Source: Bacillus nitratireducens (GTDB lineage: Bacteria; Bacillota; Bacilli; Bacillales; Bacillaceae_G). From it: a DNA stretch of 64,000 nt. Of the stretch, positions 60,894 through 64,000 are shown piece by piece. How positions within the stretch are numbered: the first letter of the stretch is position 1; every line of letters begins with the position of its first letter. The notes under the pieces were generated by a model. That model worked only from the letters and a program-made list of their open reading frames with translations, ran no database searches and was not told the DNA's origin. The translations under genes and the position numbers were made by a program. Where the stretch lies: contig NZ_MAOC01000019.1 in the NCBI RefSeq assembly GCF_001884135.1, forward strand, positions 48,637 through 112,636, given 5' to 3'.

Positions 60894-62444
60894 TTGAATA
60901 CTACTGCGTTTGCACTATTCTTAATTATTGTTCTCGGTACGCTCGTCATAACCTATTTTGCATCGAAAAAAACGAAAAATGCGAGTGAGTTTTATACAGC
61001 TGGTGGGGGATTAACTGGTTGGCAAAATGGTCTGGCCATTGCTGGAGATTACATGTCTGCTGCGTCATTTCTTGGTATAGCCGGAGCAATCGCATTAACT
61101 GGGTTTGATGGATTCTTTTATAGTATCGGTTTTTTAGTTGCTTATTTAGTTGTTCTATATCTTGTTGCAGAACCGCTTAGAAATTTAGGAAAGTACACGT
61201 TAGCGGATATGATTGCAGCACGTTTTGATGCGAAAAAAGTTCGCGGAGTTGCAGCACTTAATACGATGACGATTTCAATTTTTTATATGATTGCACAATT
61301 AGTTGGTGCGGGTGCACTTATTAAATTATTATTAGGCATCGAATACACGACATCTGTATTAATTGTCGGCACACTTATGACCGTGTATGTTATTTTTGGA
61401 GGTATGACAGCTACTAGCTGGGTTCAAATTGTAAAGGCTGTACTACTTATGGCTGGTACATTTATTATTTCTGTTATCGTTTTCTCCAAATTTAATTTCA
61501 GTGTGACTGAAATGTTCGCTCAAATGAAAACTGCTACTCCATTAAAAGATTCGTTTTTAAATCCAGGAGTAAAGTATAAGGATGGTCTTGATACACTTTC
61601 TTTAAATTTAGGACTAGTTCTTGGTACAGCAGGATTACCACATATTCTTGTTCGCTTTTTCACAGTACGTGATGCAAAAACGGCACGTCAATCTGTTGTA
61701 TATGCGACGTGGTTAATTGGCGCGTTTTATATTATGACGATTTTCTTAGGGTTTGGAGCAGCGGCGTTTGTAGGAAATGAGGCAATTATTAAAGCAAACC
61801 CTGCTGGTAATATGGCAGCACCTTTATTAGCTAAAGCGTTAGGTGGAGATTTCTTATTTGCTTTCGTATCGGCGATTGCTTTTGCGACTATTTTAGCAGT
61901 AGTGGCAGGCCTAGTATTAACAGCAGCATCAGCATTCGCACATGATTTTTATAATGAAATTATTCGCAAAGGAAAATCAACGGAAAAAGAGCAAGTGTCA
62001 ATGGCTCGCTATGCGTCTATTGGAGTAGCGATAGTATCTATTATACTCGCTTTATTTGCGCAAACATTGAACGTAGCATTTTTAGTTTCATTAGCATTTG
62101 CAGTTGCTGCTAGCGCAAACTTACCAGTCATATTATTCACAATTTATTGGAAGCGTTTTAATACAACGGGAGCGATTTGTGGTATGATTGTCGGTCTTGT
62201 ATCAGCAATCGTTCTCGTAGCATTAAGTCCAAACGTTTGGAATCCTGTAGCTGGAAAAGCTATTTTTGTCGGGGAAGCGATATTCCCATATACGACACCT
62301 GGAATTGTTTCAATTCCACTTGGATTCCTTGCAGCATATTTAGGAACTGTTTTCTCTAGTAAGAAAGAAGATGCAGCGAAGTTTGATGAAATTCTTGTGA
62401 AATCTAATACTGGTCATGGTATTAGTGATGCTTCTTCACATTAA
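60894..62444 (+). CDS. sodium:solute symporter, ActP/YwcA type (acetate permease-like)
   Basis: A 516-residue transporter of the SSS family with about 13 membrane helices. Family patterns include SEFYTAGGGLTGWQNGLAIAG (sodium-site region, first 20 residues SEFYTAGGGLTGWQNGLAIA), YTLADMIAARF, FGGMTATSWVQ and GTAGLPHILVRFFTVRDAK. Linked to a DUF485 gene, it most likely imports acetate or another small monocarboxylate. The start is TTG 60894, two bases after the DUF485 stop and behind GGGAGGGG. Confidence 0.9.
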   Translation: MNTTAFALFLIIVLGTLVITYFASKKTKNASEFYTAGGGLTGWQNGLAIAGDYMSAASFLGIAGAIALTGFDGFFYSIGFLVAYLVVLYLVAEPLRNLGKYTLADMIAARFDAKKVRGVAALNTMTISIFYMIAQLVGAGALIKLLLGIEYTTSVLIVGTLMTVYVIFGGMTATSWVQIVKAVLLMAGTFIISVIVFSKFNFSVTEMFAQMKTATPLKDSFLNPGVKYKDGLDTLSLNLGLVLGTAGLPHILVRFFTVRDAKTARQSVVYATWLIGAFYIMTIFLGFGAAAFVGNEAIIKANPAGNMAAPLLAKALGGDFLFAFVSAIAFATILAVVAGLVLTAASAFAHDFYNEIIRKGKSTEKEQVSMARYASIGVAIVSIILALFAQTLNVAFLVSLAFAVAASANLPVILFTIYWKRFNTTGAICGMIVGLVSAIVLVALSPNVWNPVAGKAIFVGEAIFPYTTPGIVSIPLGFLAAYLGTVFSSKKEDAAKFDEILVKSNTGHGISDASSH

Positions 62445-62450
62445 AAAAAG

Positions 62451-62487
62451 AGGAGCTTTTCGATATATAAGAAAAGCTTCTTTTTCT
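62451..62487 (+). terminator. terminator of the symporter operon
   Basis: AGGAGCTTTTC pairs with GAAAAGCTTCT around GATATATAA, followed by TTTTTCTT. Confidence 0.88.
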
Positions 62488-62618
62488 TGTAAATATTACT
62501 GTATTGTTAGTAGGATTTGTCAAAATTTTGTGGAATGAAAATAAGCAGGGAGAAATTTAAATCATCATGGTACCAGTGCAGCTTTGTGAAAAATAAGTTG
62601 TTATGGAAGGTGGAAGAA

Positions 62619-63971
62619 ATGATGAAAACGAAACAGACTGATGAATTATTAGCAAAAGATGAGCAATATGTTTGGCACGGAATGCGTCCCTTTAGTCCAA
62701 ATAATACAATGGTAGGGGCAAAAGCAGAAGGGTGCTGGGTTGAAGATATACAAGGAAAAAGATACTTAGATGGTATGAGTGGTCTTTGGTGTGTGAATAG
62801 TGGATATGGCAGAAAAGAGCTCGCAGAGGCGGCTTATAAGCAATTACAAACATTATCATACTTTCCAATGTCACAATCACATGAGCCAGCTATAAAGCTT
62901 GCTGAAAAGTTAAACGAGTGGCTTGGTGGAGAGTATGTTATATTCTTCTCTAATAGTGGATCAGAAGCGAATGAAACAGCTTTTAAAATAGCAAGGCAAT
63001 ATTATGCTCAAAAAGGTGAACCGCATCGTTATAAGTTTATGTCACGTTACCGCGGATATCATGGAAATACAATGGCGACAATGGCAGCGACAGGACAAGC
63101 GCAGCGTAGATATCAATATGAGCCGTTTGCTTCAGGATTTTTACACGTAACGCCTCCAGATTGTTACCGTATGCCAGAAATGGAATCACAAAATATTTAT
63201 GATGTAGAGTGTGTAAAAGAAGTCGATCGTGTCATGACATGGGAATTAAGTGAAACGATAGCAGCATTTATTATGGAACCAATCATTACAGGTGGAGGTA
63301 TTTTAATGCCGCCACAAGACTATATGAAAGCTGTTCACGAAACATGTCAAAAACACGGGGCACTACTCATTAGTGATGAAGTTATTTGTGGTTTTGGGCG
63401 TACTGGAAAAGCATTTGGGTTTATGAACTATGACGTTAAGCCTGATATCGTTACGATGGCAAAAGGTATTACGAGCGCATACTTACCATTATCAGCAACA
63501 GCTGTGAAAAAGGAAATTTATGAAGCATTTAAAGGAACGGGAGAATATGAATTTTTCCGCCATATTAATACATTTGGTGGAAACCCAGCGGCTTGTGCAT
63601 TAGCGCTTAAAAATTTAGAGATTATGGAAAATGAAAATTTAATCGAGCGCTCTGCACAAATGGGTTCACTTTTATTAGAGCAATTAAAAGAAGAAATCGG
63701 AGAACATCCACTTGTTGGGAATATTAGAGGGAAAGGGCTATTAGTTGGGATCGAACTAGTAAATGATAAAGAAACGAAAGAGCCAATTGATAATGATAAA
63801 ATCGCAACTGTTGTAAATGCCTGTAAAGAAAAAGGACTTATTATTGGGCGTAACGGTATGACAACAGCAGGATATAATAACGTCTTAACGTTAGCACCAC
63901 CGCTTGTTATTTCAAGTGAAGAAATTGCCTTTGTTGTTGGAACGTTGAAGACAGCGATGGAACGCATTTAA
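62619..63971 (+). CDS. class III (omega-amino acid type) aminotransferase, YhxA-like
   Basis: A 450-residue PLP-dependent class III aminotransferase. Motifs in order: LDGMSGLWCVNSGYGRKELA, FFSNSGSEANETAFKIARQY (PLP phosphate site), YRGYHGNT, LLISDEVICGFGRTG (PLP-binding Asp) and TMAKGITSAYLPLSA with the Schiff-base Lys. It probably transfers amino groups from beta-alanine, GABA or a similar omega-amino acid to pyruvate; length and pattern recall B. subtilis YhxA. ATG 62619 (or 62622) follows GGAAGGTGGAAG; an upstream in-frame ATG at 62517 would add an unrelated extension. Confidence 0.92.
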   Translation: MMKTKQTDELLAKDEQYVWHGMRPFSPNNTMVGAKAEGCWVEDIQGKRYLDGMSGLWCVNSGYGRKELAEAAYKQLQTLSYFPMSQSHEPAIKLAEKLNEWLGGEYVIFFSNSGSEANETAFKIARQYYAQKGEPHRYKFMSRYRGYHGNTMATMAATGQAQRRYQYEPFASGFLHVTPPDCYRMPEMESQNIYDVECVKEVDRVMTWELSETIAAFIMEPIITGGGILMPPQDYMKAVHETCQKHGALLISDEVICGFGRTGKAFGFMNYDVKPDIVTMAKGITSAYLPLSATAVKKEIYEAFKGTGEYEFFRHINTFGGNPAACALALKNLEIMENENLIERSAQMGSLLLEQLKEEIGEHPLVGNIRGKGLLVGIELVNDKETKEPIDNDKIATVVNACKEKGLIIGRNGMTTAGYNNVLTLAPPLVISSEEIAFVVGTLKTAMERI

Positions 63972-63979
63972 TGAACGAA

Positions 63980-64000
63980 GCGAGCCGTAATACGGCTCGC
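63980..64000 (+). terminator. terminator stem at the window edge
   Basis: GCGAGCCG and CGGCTCGC pair around TAATA just after the aminotransferase stop. The T run would lie outside the window. Confidence 0.7.

Overview
The window is chromosomal DNA of a low-GC Gram-positive bacterium, most likely a member of the Bacillus cereus group. The backbone follows the Bacillus subtilis yp- region: yppE, yppF, yppG, cotD, ypsA, gpsB, rnpB, rlmL (ypsC), ypvA, ypwA, then xpt-pbuX, dynA (ypbR), ypbS, ypcP, ypdQ, ypeP, ypeQ, ypzA and cspD. A 152-bp element bounded by TTTAT pentamers at 23218-23379 fits the bcr1 repeat, which is known only from the B. cereus group. Spore coat genes and promoters of the sigma-K type show a spore former.

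Layout. 1-5.4 kb: small yp- genes, two coat-type genes (yppG, cotD), ypsA, gpsB, RNase P RNA and rlmL. 5.5-10.6 kb: DinG-like helicase, M32 carboxypeptidase, a GNAT enzyme and a methionine aminopeptidase. 10.6-14 kb: guanine riboswitch with xpt-pbuX and a convergent DUF418 membrane protein. 14-18.2 kb: a candidate small RNA, a 28-residue peptide gene under two Fur boxes, and the dynamin-like dynA. 18.2-23.2 kb: small conserved genes, a sulfurtransferase, two tandem 6S-like RNAs, and a three-gene operon of Gly-rich lipoprotein, ATP-grasp amidoligase and DUF350 membrane protein. 23.2-24.8 kb: bcr1, an Mg2+ M-box riboswitch, a 34-codon leader ORF and a shortened P-type ATPase gene without membrane helices. 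24.9-26.1 kb: ypcP and an FbpB-like basic peptide.

26.2-51 kb is an accessory island. An eight-gene exopolysaccharide operon encodes an acyltransferase, a chain-length protein, a degenerate tyrosine-kinase-like protein, an initiating phosphoglycosyltransferase, Wzx, Wzy and two glycosyltransferases. It is followed by a beta-helix (pectate-lyase-fold) protein behind a near-consensus sigma-K promoter, and by a convergent 15-kb gene for a 5010-residue protein made of 35 DUF11-type repeats. Together these look like a surface polysaccharide plus surface protein module, perhaps made in sporulation.

51-64 kb returns to backbone: acetyltransferase, isochorismatase-like hydrolase, EamA transporter, two RNase H-like proteins, aldose epimerase, a preQ1 riboswitch with a QueT transporter, cold shock protein, LysE transporter, fatty acid hydroxylase, a DUF485/acetate-type symporter pair and a class III aminotransferase. 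Three riboswitches (guanine, Mg2+, preQ1), RNase P RNA and the 6S-like pair make the window rich in structured RNA. All family and synteny assignments are from memory and reading; no search was run.
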